Below, piece by piece: positions 8,924-17,316 of a stretch of DNA of 64,000 bases. The stretch covers positions 1-64,000 of the forward strand of contig CBDCAW010000047.1 of NCBI GenBank assembly GCA_965214025.1. Direction: 5' to 3'. Position numbers and translations under genes: made by a program. Positions within the stretch are counted from its first letter, which is position 1; each line of letters starts with the position of its first letter. The stretch is from Granulosicoccus sp965214025 (lineage in GTDB: Bacteria; Pseudomonadota; Gammaproteobacteria; Granulosicoccales; Granulosicoccaceae). Below the pieces are notes generated by a model. That model made no database searches. It was not told where the DNA came from and saw only the letters and a list, made by a program, of their open reading frames with translations.

Positions 8924-9826
8924 ATGCAATCGAAGAATGGGGTGGTAATGGCCGTGGTCGGGCTGGACAGCTCGGGCAAGACGGTGGTGGTGGATCGGCT
9001 CGTCACCTGGCTGAGCGGGCAGGTGAAGGTGCGTCGAATGCATTACGGGTATGCAAGCGGCACGCTGATCACCAGCCCGTTGCGTGCTGCCCTGGCGGCG
9101 CGTCGGCTCGTAGGTGGAAAGCGCCGCGCGGGTTCTGACTCTGCAAATCATTCGGTTGTCGGTTCTGGCCCGGCTACGAGTTCCGCCCCCGTCCCGAAAC
9201 CTGCCTCAACTGCTGTTTCGACCGCTGTTTCGACGCCTGCGGGTAACCCCGCTGAAGATGGTCCGCTCGGTTGGTTCGCCGGCGTACGCTTCCTGGCGCT
9301 TGCCTATGAGCGGCGGCGATTGCTGGTTCGTGCCTTCGAGGCGGCCGACGACGGCGTAGTGGTGATCCTGGAACGCTGGTACAGCCTGGCGTCTGGCAAG
9401 ATGGACAGCCCACGCCTCGATACATCGACGGGCAATGCGCTGAAACGCCTGATGGCGCGCAAGGAACACCGGCTCTATGCCACATCGCCAGATCCGGATT
9501 TCATTCTCCACCTACGGGTCAGTGAAGCGGTGGCCATCGAACGGAACCGTGCGCGTACAGACGTGATCGATGACAGCGACGAGCAGATCAGCCTTCGGTT
9601 CCGGCTGCATTCGAACCTGCCTTACCGGTGCGTTGAACAAATGGAGATAGAAAACGATGGCGATATCGAGCGCACCATGGAAAGGATCAGAGAGCACACC
9701 CGGGCGCTGCTGGAGCGGAGCATGGGTTGCGTGATCGATCCGGCGCCCTCACCCGAACGCGCCGATGAGAATGCGCCGGAGCCGGGCGACTTCAACGCTT
9801 TGCGGAGAGACGAAGACGCTCGGTAG
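8924..9826 (+). CDS. P-loop kinase-like protein (thymidylate-kinase fold)
   Basis: This 300-residue protein starts with a Walker A motif GLDSSGKT and has a later ERWYSLASGKMD segment where thymidylate kinases carry DRY and the substrate loop. A lid-like Arg-rich region follows (RNRARTDV, SLRFRLH). It is not canonical Tmk: residues about 70-110 are a Ser/Thr/Pro/Ala-rich insertion (low complexity), and it lacks the usual Tmk neighbours. Such Tmk-like domains also occur as nucleotide or sugar kinases. ATG 8924 is chosen; TTG 8918 is possible. The start lies only 78 bp from the IS66 end, so its original promoter may have been lost. Substrate unknown. Confidence 0.6.
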   Translation: MQSKNGVVMAVVGLDSSGKTVVVDRLVTWLSGQVKVRRMHYGYASGTLITSPLRAALAARRLVGGKRRAGSDSANHSVVGSGPATSSAPVPKPASTAVSTAVSTPAGNPAEDGPLGWFAGVRFLALAYERRRLLVRAFEAADDGVVVILERWYSLASGKMDSPRLDTSTGNALKRLMARKEHRLYATSPDPDFILHLRVSEAVAIERNRARTDVIDDSDEQISLRFRLHSNLPYRCVEQMEIENDGDIERTMERIREHTRALLERSMGCVIDPAPSPERADENAPEPGDFNALRRDEDAR

Positions 9827-10007
9827 AATGCCGTGAACCAGCCATCCCATGCCCGGCGGTCGTCACGTTGCAGCATGACTGGTCAGCATGTTCTCCGAAG
9901 GAGTGGCTCAGCTGGGGTGGTTCAGCTTGCCATTGTCAGGCGGGCTGGTTTACTCTGCGAGCCGGGACAGGAGTCCTAGACCACCATCACTCTACACGGA
10001 GGTAGAG

Positions 10008-10667
10008 ATGTCATATCCCCATTCGCGCGTGCGCGGTTTTACCCTTGTCGAAGTCGCAATCGTGCTGATCATCGTCGGGCTTATCCTCGGCGGGGTCTTC
10101 AAGGGCCAGGCGCTGATCGAGAACGCACGCGTCGGTTCCATGGCGAAGGAACTCACCGGCATTCAAACGGCCTGGTACGGGTTTCACGACCGTTATCGTA
10201 GTCTGCCGGGCGACTTTGCCCGCGCCAGCACCCAGATCGATGCACAGGCACTGCCCGGCAATGGCAACGGGCAGGTCGATACCGCGCAGGAGCGAGCTGG
10301 CCTGTGGCAGCAGCTGGCACTGGCGGGGTTCGTCGCCGGTAGCTTCGACGGTAACGGTTCGGCCACCGGTAGCGCCATTGATGTGACCTGTGCGCTGGGT
10401 ACTTGCCCTGCCAACCCCTACACCGGTACTTACAAGATCAGCTACGCCACGCAGGCCAGTGGTTCCACGGGTGCCGCACACGAGATATCCACCGGCGGGG
10501 GCGTGCCGGTAGGCGTGCTTTCACGTCTGGATACCCGGTTGGACGATGGCATCGCGAGCACTGGCAGGTTCCGGGTACACACGCAGTTTCTGCAAGGGTG
10601 CGTACGCGATGGCGAGTGGGATGTGGCCTCCGGCGCAACGGATTGCGCCGGTGTGCTGCGTGAGTGA
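10008..10667 (+). CDS. Type IV prepilin-like protein (class III signal)
   Basis: A 219-residue prepilin. A short basic leader (MSYPHSRVRG) is followed by the processing site G|FTLVEVAI and a hydrophobic helix of about 20 residues, the classic prepilin peptidase N-methylation signature with Glu at mature position 5. The globular part contains two Cys pairs (CALGTC, and C/C near the end) as in minor pilins and type II-secretion-like pseudopilins. ATG 10008 is chosen because GGAGGT sits 8 bases upstream and the leader is then the normal length. No other pilus genes are in the window. It ends 8 bp before the convergent ntrC stop. Confidence 0.8.
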   Translation: MSYPHSRVRGFTLVEVAIVLIIVGLILGGVFKGQALIENARVGSMAKELTGIQTAWYGFHDRYRSLPGDFARASTQIDAQALPGNGNGQVDTAQERAGLWQQLALAGFVAGSFDGNGSATGSAIDVTCALGTCPANPYTGTYKISYATQASGSTGAAHEISTGGGVPVGVLSRLDTRLDDGIASTGRFRVHTQFLQGCVRDGEWDVASGATDCAGVLRE

Positions 10668-10675
10668 ATGAGCCC

Positions 10676-12103
10676 TCACTCCATATCCAACTCCTTGATC
10701 TTGCGCGTCAGCGTGTTGCGTCCCCAGCCGAGCAGCCGTGCCGCTTCCTGGCGACGATCCTGAGTGCGATTCAACGCACACTGGATCAGTATACGTTCGA
10801 TGGCGGGTGTGGCCTTGCCAAGCAGATCCGTCTCGCCGTTGGTGAGCAGGCGGTTCGCCCACAGCCGGAAGCCGCTTTCCCAATCGGCCTCCTGCTTCAT
10901 CGGCAAGTCCTGATTGTGGCGTGGCAGGTCTTCGATCTTCAGTTGCTTGCCGCTGGCCATCACGGTGAGCCAGTGGGCGGTGTTCTGCAACTGGCGTACA
11001 TTGCCCGGCCACGGCAGTGATGAAACATAGGCTTCGAAGTCCGGCGTCATCTCCTTGGTCTCCTCGTCCAGCTCCCGCGAGGCCTGCTTGAGAAAATGGC
11101 GCAGCAGGGTAGGTATGTCTTCACGTCTGTCACGCATCGGTGGTGCCTCGATACGAATCACGTTGAGCCGATGGAAGAGGTCTTCACGGAATTGCTTGCG
11201 CTCTACCAGCGCCTCCAGATCCTGGTGTGTGGCCGCCACGATGCGTACGTCCACCGTCATCGGGCTGTGACCACCCACCCGGTAGAACTGCCCGTCGGCC
11301 AGCACGCGTAACAGTCGAGTCTGCAGGGTGGCCGGCATGTCGCCGATCTCGTCAAGGAACAGCGTGCCACCATTGGCTTGTTCGAAGCGGCCGATGCGGG
11401 TGTTCTGTGCGCCGGTGAACGACCCCTTTTCATGCCCGAACAGCTCGGATTCCATCAGGTCGTGCGGGATGGCAGCCATGTTCAGGGCCACGAACGGTTT
11501 GCTCGAGCGTGGGCTGTGCCGGTGCAGGGCCTGTGCGATCAGTTCCTTGCCCGTGCCGGATTCGCCGTTGATCAGCACGGTGATGCGCGAGCGCGATAGA
11601 CGCCCGATAGCCTTGAATACATCCTGCATCGCCGGCGCGTCGCCCAGCAGCTCCGGATACTCCTCCTCGGCCTTCGTCACGCTGGCGCTCGCAGCCTGAG
11701 CCTTGCGCTCGGCACTGGGGCGGTTTTTCCTGCTCGAGTTGCAGGCGCGGCGCGTCTGCTCGATGACGTGATCGACATCGAACGGCTTGGGGATGTATTC
11801 GAAGGCACCGCTTTCGAAGGCGGCCACCGTGCTATCCAGATCTGAGAACGCGGTCATGATCAGCACCGGGGTATCCGGCTGCGTGATCTTCAGCTGCCTG
11901 AGCATGCTCAGGCCGTCGGAGCCCGGCATGCGGATATCACTGATGATGGCATCAGGGGGAATGGCATTGCCACGCATCAGTTCGAGTGCCTCGTCGGCCG
12001 ACTCAAAGCTGCTGACGCTCATGTCGGCCTGACGCAAGGCCTTCTCGAGCACCCAGCGAATCGACTTGTCATCGTCGATGACCCAGATGTTCTCTTCGCT
12101 CAT
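10676..12103 (-). CDS. ntrC: Nitrogen regulator NtrC (sigma54-dependent response regulator)
   Basis: The 475-residue transcription activator of nitrogen-starvation genes. The receiver domain (1-120) has the acidic pair in VIDDDKS, phosphoacceptor Asp56 (ISDIRMPG) and KPFD. The AAA+ domain (about 150-385) has Walker A GESGTGKE, the sigma54-contacting loop GSFTGA, and Walker B FLDEIGD. A Fis-type helix-turn-helix ends the protein (DRRQEAARLLGWGRNTL). Length and architecture match NtrC. The start overlaps the ntrB stop by 4 bp, so the two are co-translated. Its likely binding sites occur at three places in this window (13326, 17076/17107, 53710). Confidence 0.97.
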   Translation of the reverse strand: MSEENIWVIDDDKSIRWVLEKALRQADMSVSSFESADEALELMRGNAIPPDAIISDIRMPGSDGLSMLRQLKITQPDTPVLIMTAFSDLDSTVAAFESGAFEYIPKPFDVDHVIEQTRRACNSSRKNRPSAERKAQAASASVTKAEEEYPELLGDAPAMQDVFKAIGRLSRSRITVLINGESGTGKELIAQALHRHSPRSSKPFVALNMAAIPHDLMESELFGHEKGSFTGAQNTRIGRFEQANGGTLFLDEIGDMPATLQTRLLRVLADGQFYRVGGHSPMTVDVRIVAATHQDLEALVERKQFREDLFHRLNVIRIEAPPMRDRREDIPTLLRHFLKQASRELDEETKEMTPDFEAYVSSLPWPGNVRQLQNTAHWLTVMASGKQLKIEDLPRHNQDLPMKQEADWESGFRLWANRLLTNGETDLLGKATPAIERILIQCALNRTQDRRQEAARLLGWGRNTLTRKIKELDME

Positions 12104-13209
12104 GACGTTTCCAGGGGTATCAGCACGGTGAACACGGTATCGCCCGGTTCACTCCGGCAATCGATGAATCCGCCGATCTGGTTCATCATCGACTGGGCAA
12201 TCGATAAGCCAAGGCCGGTACCGTTATCGGTGCCGGTGACCATCGGATAGAAAATTTGATCGAGCAATTGCTCGGGTATGCCGGGACCATCATCGCGGAT
12301 CGACAGTGCCGCGACGAGTCTGTGCCGCTGACTGCCGATAGTGCTGTTGTGCAGTACACGCGTGCGCAGGGTGATCGTGCCCAGCTCACCGATAGCCTGC
12401 AGAGCATTACCCACGATATTGAGCAATACCTGTACGAGCCGGTCACGGTCGCACACGAGCTCTGGAATACTCGGATCGTAATCCGCGTGCACCCGTACAC
12501 CCGGCGGAGCCCCGGCCAGCGATATCTTTCGCACATGCTCGAGCACTTCGTGCACGTTGATCTGGTCCAGGCTGGGCCTTGATACCGGGCCCAGCATTCG
12601 ATCCAGCAGGCCTTGCAGCCGATCGGCCTCCTGGATGATGATCGACGTATAGTCCCTCAGCTCCGGGTCGGGCAGTTGGCGTTCGAGTAGCTGCGCTGCG
12701 CCACGCAGCCCCCCCAGCGGATTCTTGATCTCGTGCGCCAGGCCGCGCAGCAGCAGGCTGGCATGCTCCTGCTGGCTCTTCATTGCCTGATCGCGAGCGA
12801 TACGCAGAGGCAGATCGACAGCTGTAAATTCAACCAGCAGACTGGTGGCGCCCGGATAGCCATCGTAGGGTGACAGGGAGCAATCCACGAGCGTCTCCTC
12901 GCCACCCTGGAGTGTGACCGTGATCTGCCGGTCGGTGAAAGGTTGGCCATTGCTCACCGCTTCTCCGAAACGTTCCAACAGATGAGCCGGCAAGCTCACC
13001 ACATCGGTGATCGATCGGTTCAAACACTTGCGTGCACTGGCTTGCAGCAATTGCTCGGCCGCTGTGTTGACGTAGATGATGATCAACTCCTCGTCGAGGC
13101 ACACGACCGCGGTAGTCAGCGCATCGAGCAGTGGAGAGTCGTCGATGAAGTCGTTGGAGGGAACCATGATCTGACTGAGACCAGCAAGTAACGCACCGCT
13201 GGGGAGCAT
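12100..13209 (-). CDS. ntrB: Nitrogen sensor kinase NtrB
   Basis: Cytoplasmic histidine kinase/phosphatase that controls NtrC in response to PII. A PAS domain (about 15-120, LDALTTAVVCLDEEL) is followed by the H-box GLAHEIKNPLGG with the phosphoacceptor His, then the N-box IVGNALQAI, DDGPGIP and GTGLGLSI of the ATPase domain. It is about 369 residues from ATG 13209. The frame stays open to a TTG at 13275 but that stretch is AT-rich leader-like DNA; ATG 13167 (MVPSNDF) is the other candidate. An NtrC box lies 117 bp upstream, suggesting autoregulation. Unlike in enterics it is separated from glnA by a decayed HNH gene. Confidence 0.95.
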   Translation of the reverse strand: MLPSGALLAGLSQIMVPSNDFIDDSPLLDALTTAVVCLDEELIIIYVNTAAEQLLQASARKCLNRSITDVVSLPAHLLERFGEAVSNGQPFTDRQITVTLQGGEETLVDCSLSPYDGYPGATSLLVEFTAVDLPLRIARDQAMKSQQEHASLLLRGLAHEIKNPLGGLRGAAQLLERQLPDPELRDYTSIIIQEADRLQGLLDRMLGPVSRPSLDQINVHEVLEHVRKISLAGAPPGVRVHADYDPSIPELVCDRDRLVQVLLNIVGNALQAIGELGTITLRTRVLHNSTIGSQRHRLVAALSIRDDGPGIPEQLLDQIFYPMVTGTDNGTGLGLSIAQSMMNQIGGFIDCRSEPGDTVFTVLIPLETS

Positions 13210-13773
13210 GGTGCGCCAGCTTAACTGGAGATCTAAAAACACATGAATTACAGAATCTTGTAGATTATCTCGCAAACATTAGAACAGGTTTAACGCTTTA
13301 TATCAGTGCCGAAACTCGAAAATATGCACTAATTTGGTGCGCTTGCTGGTCGACGCCTACCCTGTGCCATCGTTCGGGCAGACACGGACGTTGGCCGGGA
13401 AACCGGTGATTCCACGGCCCCTCCGGTCGGTGCAAGTCGTTGTCCGTAGCGAGCCAGGCCCAGGCGTCGCCTTCGATCCGCTGCTTGCCATGCCAGTCAT
13501 AGCAACATGGTTGATCATCGAGCTCTTCCATCGGCTGTTCGCGGTGCCGGCGGCTCTGATCACCTTGATCGTGCTCGTCTTCTGGCGCGTCGGTATCGGT
13601 GGTCTCGCCGAGGGTGAGCTGTCAGCCACGCTGTGGTCAGCGCCTGTGCTGGTGATTCCTCGCCTCGATATCCAGTCTTCCACCGGTGTGGCGCTGCCCT
13701 TGTTCGTCGTCACCATGGCCTCGCAGAATATTCCGTGGATCGCCGTGCTGAAGGTGAACGGTTTCCAACAGAC
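13210..13773. other. ntrBC upstream region without a convincing gene
   Basis: The AT-rich stretch 13225-13330 next to ntrB probably holds its promoter, and the NtrC box is at 13326-13340. Further left-to-right the DNA returns to coding-like composition but no frame has a convincing start, length or family; a 77-codon minus frame (13298-13531) contains the NtrC box near its 3' end and is doubtful. This may be decayed coding DNA. Confidence 0.5.
13326..13340. promoter_or_regulatory. NtrC-binding box upstream of ntrBC
   Basis: TGCACTAATTTGGTGC contains GCAC-TAATTTG-GTGC, a perfect GCAC-N7-GTGC palindrome matching the NtrC consensus. It is 117 bp upstream of the preferred ntrB start. In enterics a single NtrC site at the ntrBC promoter mediates autorepression; the same role is inferred here. 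I see no clear sigma54 -24/-12 element beside it. Confidence 0.7.
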
Positions 13774-13881
13774 GTCGGGACAGTCCAGGTGCGTTCCGAT
13801 GTCCGGACTATCCAGATGCGTTCAGATGGCCGGACAGCGCAGGCGCGTTCCGATGTCCGGACTGTCCAGATGCTTTCAGAC
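13774..13881. repeat. Four tandem 27-bp repeats
   Basis: Four back-to-back units of 27 bp (13774, 13801, 13828, 13855), each starting GTCGGGAC/GTCCGGAC-like and ending TTCCGAT/TTCAGAT-like, followed by a partial fifth. Units 1 and 3 resemble each other, as do 2 and 4. There are no unique spacers, so this is a minisatellite, not a CRISPR array. It abuts the stop of the decayed HNH gene. Confidence 0.85.
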
Positions 13882-15130
13882 GTCGGGACTCCCGAGCTTC
13901 GCCTCGATTGATCGCCATGCAGCCCCGACCCCGGCGACCTCCTGCCCATCGGCATTCAAAAGCCGGAATTTCCTGATCCGTGCCACCTTGGCTTGCGCCT
14001 GCGCCCGGCTGCGCTCATCGGCAATGATGCCCGACGCGGCGTGGCCGAGATCGATCGCCTCGTGCGTGATGCGTTCAAGGCTGAAACCACCTTCATGCAA
14101 CAACCGGTGGCAGCTCGAGCACACCGAGGCGCCGTTGGTCAGAGTCGAACGCCCGCCGTGCTCGCGATGCTTGACGTGATGACCCTGGAGGTGGCGGGTG
14201 GCCCCGCAGCCCGGCATGTAGCTGCGAGAACGACAGCTTGCCCAGCGCGAACAGCGAGTCGAGGACCGGTAGATCAACCAGCGCCCGGCCCACCCGCAGC
14301 CGCTCGAAGCAAACGGTGCGCGCCAGCTTCAGGTACCGATCGACCCAGACGTACATAGTGCTGCACCCGTCCGCCTTGTAGAGCTTTGCATCTTCAAAGG
14401 CCACCAGCAGACGCAGCTGCTCGGCCAGATCACGATCGGCGGTGCGGGCCAGCGCCTTCAGGCGGGCGGCGATGGCATCGCGCGGGAGTGTTTCAGGGTG
14501 TGTGGCGCCGTCACCGCCGATGGACTCTGCGGCCCCTGCATCGAGACCGATCACGCCATCGGCAGCTTCAATACCGACTGCACGCCGAACGGCGATGCGC
14601 AAGCGACGGATATTCGCGGTGCGATCGGTAGCCGCCTCCTGTGTGCCTTCCACCCGTGCCATGGCCACGCGCAGCAGCTTCATGTCGCTGCCGGCGCGAC
14701 TGGTGATGTCCGAGCCGGGCGAGCTGCCGGACTTGTTCAAGCCTGTTGAACTGGCAGAACTGCCGGAATTAGTACTGTTGTTCGATCTGGACGAGTTGCC
14801 GGAATCTGTCGAATCGTCTGAATCGCCAGAACTTGCGGAATCATCGAGATCTGCCGGGAAGGCAGAATCTACCAGGTTGTCAGACTTCAGCGACTCGGGT
14901 CTCAAACCCTGCGGCTGTGACGGTCGCGGCGCAATAGCCGGACCGTACTCTGGGACATCTTCGGCTACAAGCCAGCCGCAACACGGCTCGGCATGGAAGT
15001 CATCATCTGTACTGTCGCTGACGTTCGAGCCGCTGGTCAGTGCATCCGTGCCAAGCCAGCTATCCATGCTATTCATACCATTCATTCCCAGCTCTTGTAC
15101 CCGTGAGCAGGATAAAGAGTGAGCGAACAT
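13876..15130 (-). pseudogene. DUF222/HNH endonuclease gene with internal deletion and frameshift
   Basis: The N-terminal part (from about 15130) has a Ser/Asp/Asn-rich linker of some 90 residues and then a DUF222-like helical domain (AEQLRLLVAFEDAKLYK, later LPVLDSLFALGKLSFSQL). Immediately after LSFSQL, near 14222, the frame is lost. In another frame the C-terminal HNH nuclease follows: PGCGATRHLQGHHVKHREHG and a CSSCHRLLHEGG zinc/His region, ending at 13876. Intact members carry on the order of 150-250 residues between these blocks, which are missing here, so this is an out-of-frame internal deletion rather than a simple indel. It lies between glnA and ntrB. The start could also be one of several ATGs near 15085. 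Confidence 0.75.
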
Positions 15131-15386
15131 TACACCGAGACCGGCATATTAATTGTATATATTTACAGTTATTCTTTCATTTGGCTTGCCGCTGGATTTG
15201 AACAGTCTGCTAGCTCACTGATTGATTTGAGGTTCTTTCTTCCGAAACACGTTGATCCATCAGTTCGTCATCCTTGATCTTCCATCGACCATCCGGGTAG
15301 ACGACGAGATCGAGTTCGAGATCCTGAGTGTCATAGCCTATGGCAGTACGTCGGTCCAGCTCATCGTTTTTTTCGCAGCTGATACG

Positions 15387-15416
15387 AAAAAGGGAGCCGG
15401 CATTGCGCCAGCTCCC
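15387..15416 (-). terminator. glnA: Rho-independent terminator of glnA
   Basis: Read leftwards, the stem GGGAGCTGGC-GCAAT-GCCGGCTCCC (15392-15416) is followed at once by a T-run (15387-15391). It lies 61 bp after the glnA stop. It would end glnA transcription before the decayed HNH gene and ntrBC. Confidence 0.85.
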
Positions 15417-15476
15417 GTTACCGTCGAGACCCTTTCAGTCGAGACCTCGTACCAGAGTCCTATAAACCACAGCTGC

Positions 15477-16886
15477 CTACAAGCTGTAGTACATGTCGAA
15501 CTCCACCGGGTGCGTCGACATGCGCAGGCGGGTCACTTCGTCCATCTTCAACGCGATGTAGCCGTCGATCTGGCCGTCGGTGAACACGCCACCTTCGGTC
15601 AGGAACCCGCGATCGGCATCCAAGGCCTCCAGTGCCATGTCGAGCGAGGAGCACACGGTCGGGATGTTTGCGGCTTCTTCCGGGGGCAGGTCGTACAGGT
15701 CCTTGTCAGACGCATCGCCGGGATGGATCTTGTTCTTGATGCCGTCGAGGCCCGCCATCATCAGTGATGAGAAGGTCAGGTACGGATTGCCTGTCGGATC
15801 GGGGAAACGCGCCTCGATGCGACGGCCCTTGGGGCTGGCCACGTACGGGATGCGGATGGATGCGGAACGGTTGCGAGCCGAGTAGGCAAGCATCACCGGT
15901 GCTTCGAAACCCGGAACCAGACGCTTGTAGCTGTTGGTCGAGGCGTTCGAGAAGGCGTTGATCGCACGGGCGTGCTTGATGATGCCGCCGATGTAGAACA
16001 GCGCCGTTTCCGAAAGGCCGCCATAGAGATCACCCGCGAAGATGTTGTCGCCGCCCTTGGCCAGCGACTGGTGCACGTGCATGCCACTGCCGTTGTCACC
16101 GACGATGGGCTTGGGCATGAAGGTGGCGGTGCGGCCGTACTGGTGTGCGACGTTCTGCACGACGTATTTCAGGATCTGCACCTGGTCGGCGCGCTTCACG
16201 AGGGTGTCGAACTTGGTGCCGATCTCGCACTGGCCGGCAGTACCCACTTCGTGATGGTGCACTTCGGGAATCACACCCATCTGCTCCATTACCAGGCACA
16301 TCGTGGCGCGCAGGTCGTTGAGCGAATCCACCGGAGGTACCGGGAAGTAGCCACCTTTCACGCGCGGCCGGTGGCCGGTGTTGCCGCCATCCATCTTCTT
16401 GTTGCTGTTCCAGGCGGCTTCGTCCGAGTCGATCGAGTAGCCCATGCCTTTCATTTCGGTGGTCCAGCGAACGTCGTCGAACACGAAGAACTCCGGCTCC
16501 GGGCCGAAGAAGGCCGTATCGGCGATGCCGGTGGACGCAAGATACGCCTCTGCGCGGTGCGCGACCGATCGCGGATCACGTTCGTAGCCTTCCATGGTAT
16601 CCGGCTCGACGATATCGCAGCGCAGATTAATGGTGCTCTCTTCAGTGAATGGATCCATCACGGCGGTGCTGGCGTCGGGCATCAGGATCATGTCGGAGGC
16701 ATTGATACCTTTCCAGCCGGCGATCGAGGAACCGTCGAAGGGCTGGCCATCGTCGAACACATCCTCCTCGAACTGCGACACCGGCACCGAGGTGTGCTGC
16801 TCCTTGCCCCGGGGGTCGGTGAATCGGAAGTCGACGAACTTGACGTCGTTATCCTTGATCTTCTTCATTACGTCGCTGGCGGACAT
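15477..16886 (-). CDS. glnA: Glutamine synthetase, type I
   Basis: A 469-residue cytoplasmic dodecameric enzyme that makes glutamine from glutamate, ammonia and ATP. Family marks include the N-terminal MSASDVMKKIKDNDVKFVDF, the catalytic loop NGSGMHVHQS, the RLVPGFEAPV segment, and the adenylylation loop DLYDLPPEEA, whose Tyr (near residue 398) is the target of GlnE, so this is the regulated GSI-beta type. It ends MYYSL. It is monocistronic, with its own terminator 61 bp downstream. Upstream is a sigma54 promoter (16997-17012) and a pair of NtrC boxes, so expression should rise when nitrogen is short. Confidence 0.98.
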   Translation of the reverse strand: MSASDVMKKIKDNDVKFVDFRFTDPRGKEQHTSVPVSQFEEDVFDDGQPFDGSSIAGWKGINASDMILMPDASTAVMDPFTEESTINLRCDIVEPDTMEGYERDPRSVAHRAEAYLASTGIADTAFFGPEPEFFVFDDVRWTTEMKGMGYSIDSDEAAWNSNKKMDGGNTGHRPRVKGGYFPVPPVDSLNDLRATMCLVMEQMGVIPEVHHHEVGTAGQCEIGTKFDTLVKRADQVQILKYVVQNVAHQYGRTATFMPKPIVGDNGSGMHVHQSLAKGGDNIFAGDLYGGLSETALFYIGGIIKHARAINAFSNASTNSYKRLVPGFEAPVMLAYSARNRSASIRIPYVASPKGRRIEARFPDPTGNPYLTFSSLMMAGLDGIKNKIHPGDASDKDLYDLPPEEAANIPTVCSSLDMALEALDADRGFLTEGGVFTDGQIDGYIALKMDEVTRLRMSTHPVEFDMYYSL

Positions 16887-16996
16887 GTATCTGTTTTCCT
16901 CTACGATGGTTCGTCTTGAGTTGCTGAATCGAACACTGAAGCTCGGTGGAACACTGCCTGGATACGTGTGCTCGACATGGCAGGTAGCAGTGGTGG

Positions 16997-17012
16997 TGCA
17001 TGTGCTGTACCA
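16997..17012 (-). promoter_or_regulatory. glnA: Sigma54 promoter of glnA
   Basis: On the minus strand the sequence is TGGTACAGCACATGCA, which fits the -24/-12 consensus with GG and GC correctly spaced (10 bases between). The predicted start of transcription is near 16985, about 100 bases before the glnA ATG. The paired NtrC boxes then sit near -98 and -129. Confidence 0.75.
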
Positions 17013-17075
17013 GCGTGCAGCTGATGTTCTAACCCCTGAAATCAGATAGTTATACCCCAGATACCTTGCTCAATG

Positions 17076-17090
17076 GCACTAATGTAGTGC
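17076..17090. promoter_or_regulatory. NtrC-binding box 1 of the glnA enhancer
   Basis: GCAC-TAATGTA-GTGC, a perfect NtrC half-site pair. Its centre is 31 bp from that of box 2, about three helical turns, so dimers would bind on the same face, as at the E. coli glnA enhancer. Confidence 0.8.
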
Positions 17091-17106
17091 GTCGCACCGG
17101 GGTATT

Positions 17107-17121
17107 GCACTGTAAAGGTGC
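17107..17121. promoter_or_regulatory. NtrC-binding box 2 of the glnA enhancer
   Basis: GCAC-TGTAAAG-GTGC, the second perfect GCAC-N7-GTGC palindrome. A weaker GCAC-N7-TTGC lies between the two boxes at 17094-17108. The boxes could also influence glyQ on the other strand, but no fitting rightward -24/-12 element is seen. Confidence 0.8.
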
Positions 17122-17316
17122 GTTCACGGCTGAAACGGTAGCTGTACCGGTACGCGTTATGTAACGGTGCGATGTCGCAAAGCGAAGTGGTCGGTGAGGC
17201 TCGCGAGCCGAGGCTCGCCGGCAGAATACGCGTGGTACGAACGTTGCCCGACCGGCTCCGGCCGCCTGAATTCAGTACACTCCTCGCTCTTGATACACGA
17301 CGGAAGGTTGCGTTGC

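Noticed and set aside
13298..13531. 77-codon minus-strand frame (MEELDDQPCC...) upstream of ntrB
   Set aside because: Composition is coding-like, but the NtrC box lies in its 3' part, no family was recognised, and no ribosome site was found; possibly a decayed gene.
13334..14179. 281-codon plus-strand frame between ntrB and the HNH remnant
   Set aside because: Runs through the 27-bp repeats and antisense to the HNH coding remnant; no recognisable domain and no ribosome site.
17075..17090. Rightward sigma54-like TGGCAC element before glyQ
   Set aside because: The -12 GC is not at the required spacing; the sequence is explained by NtrC box 1.
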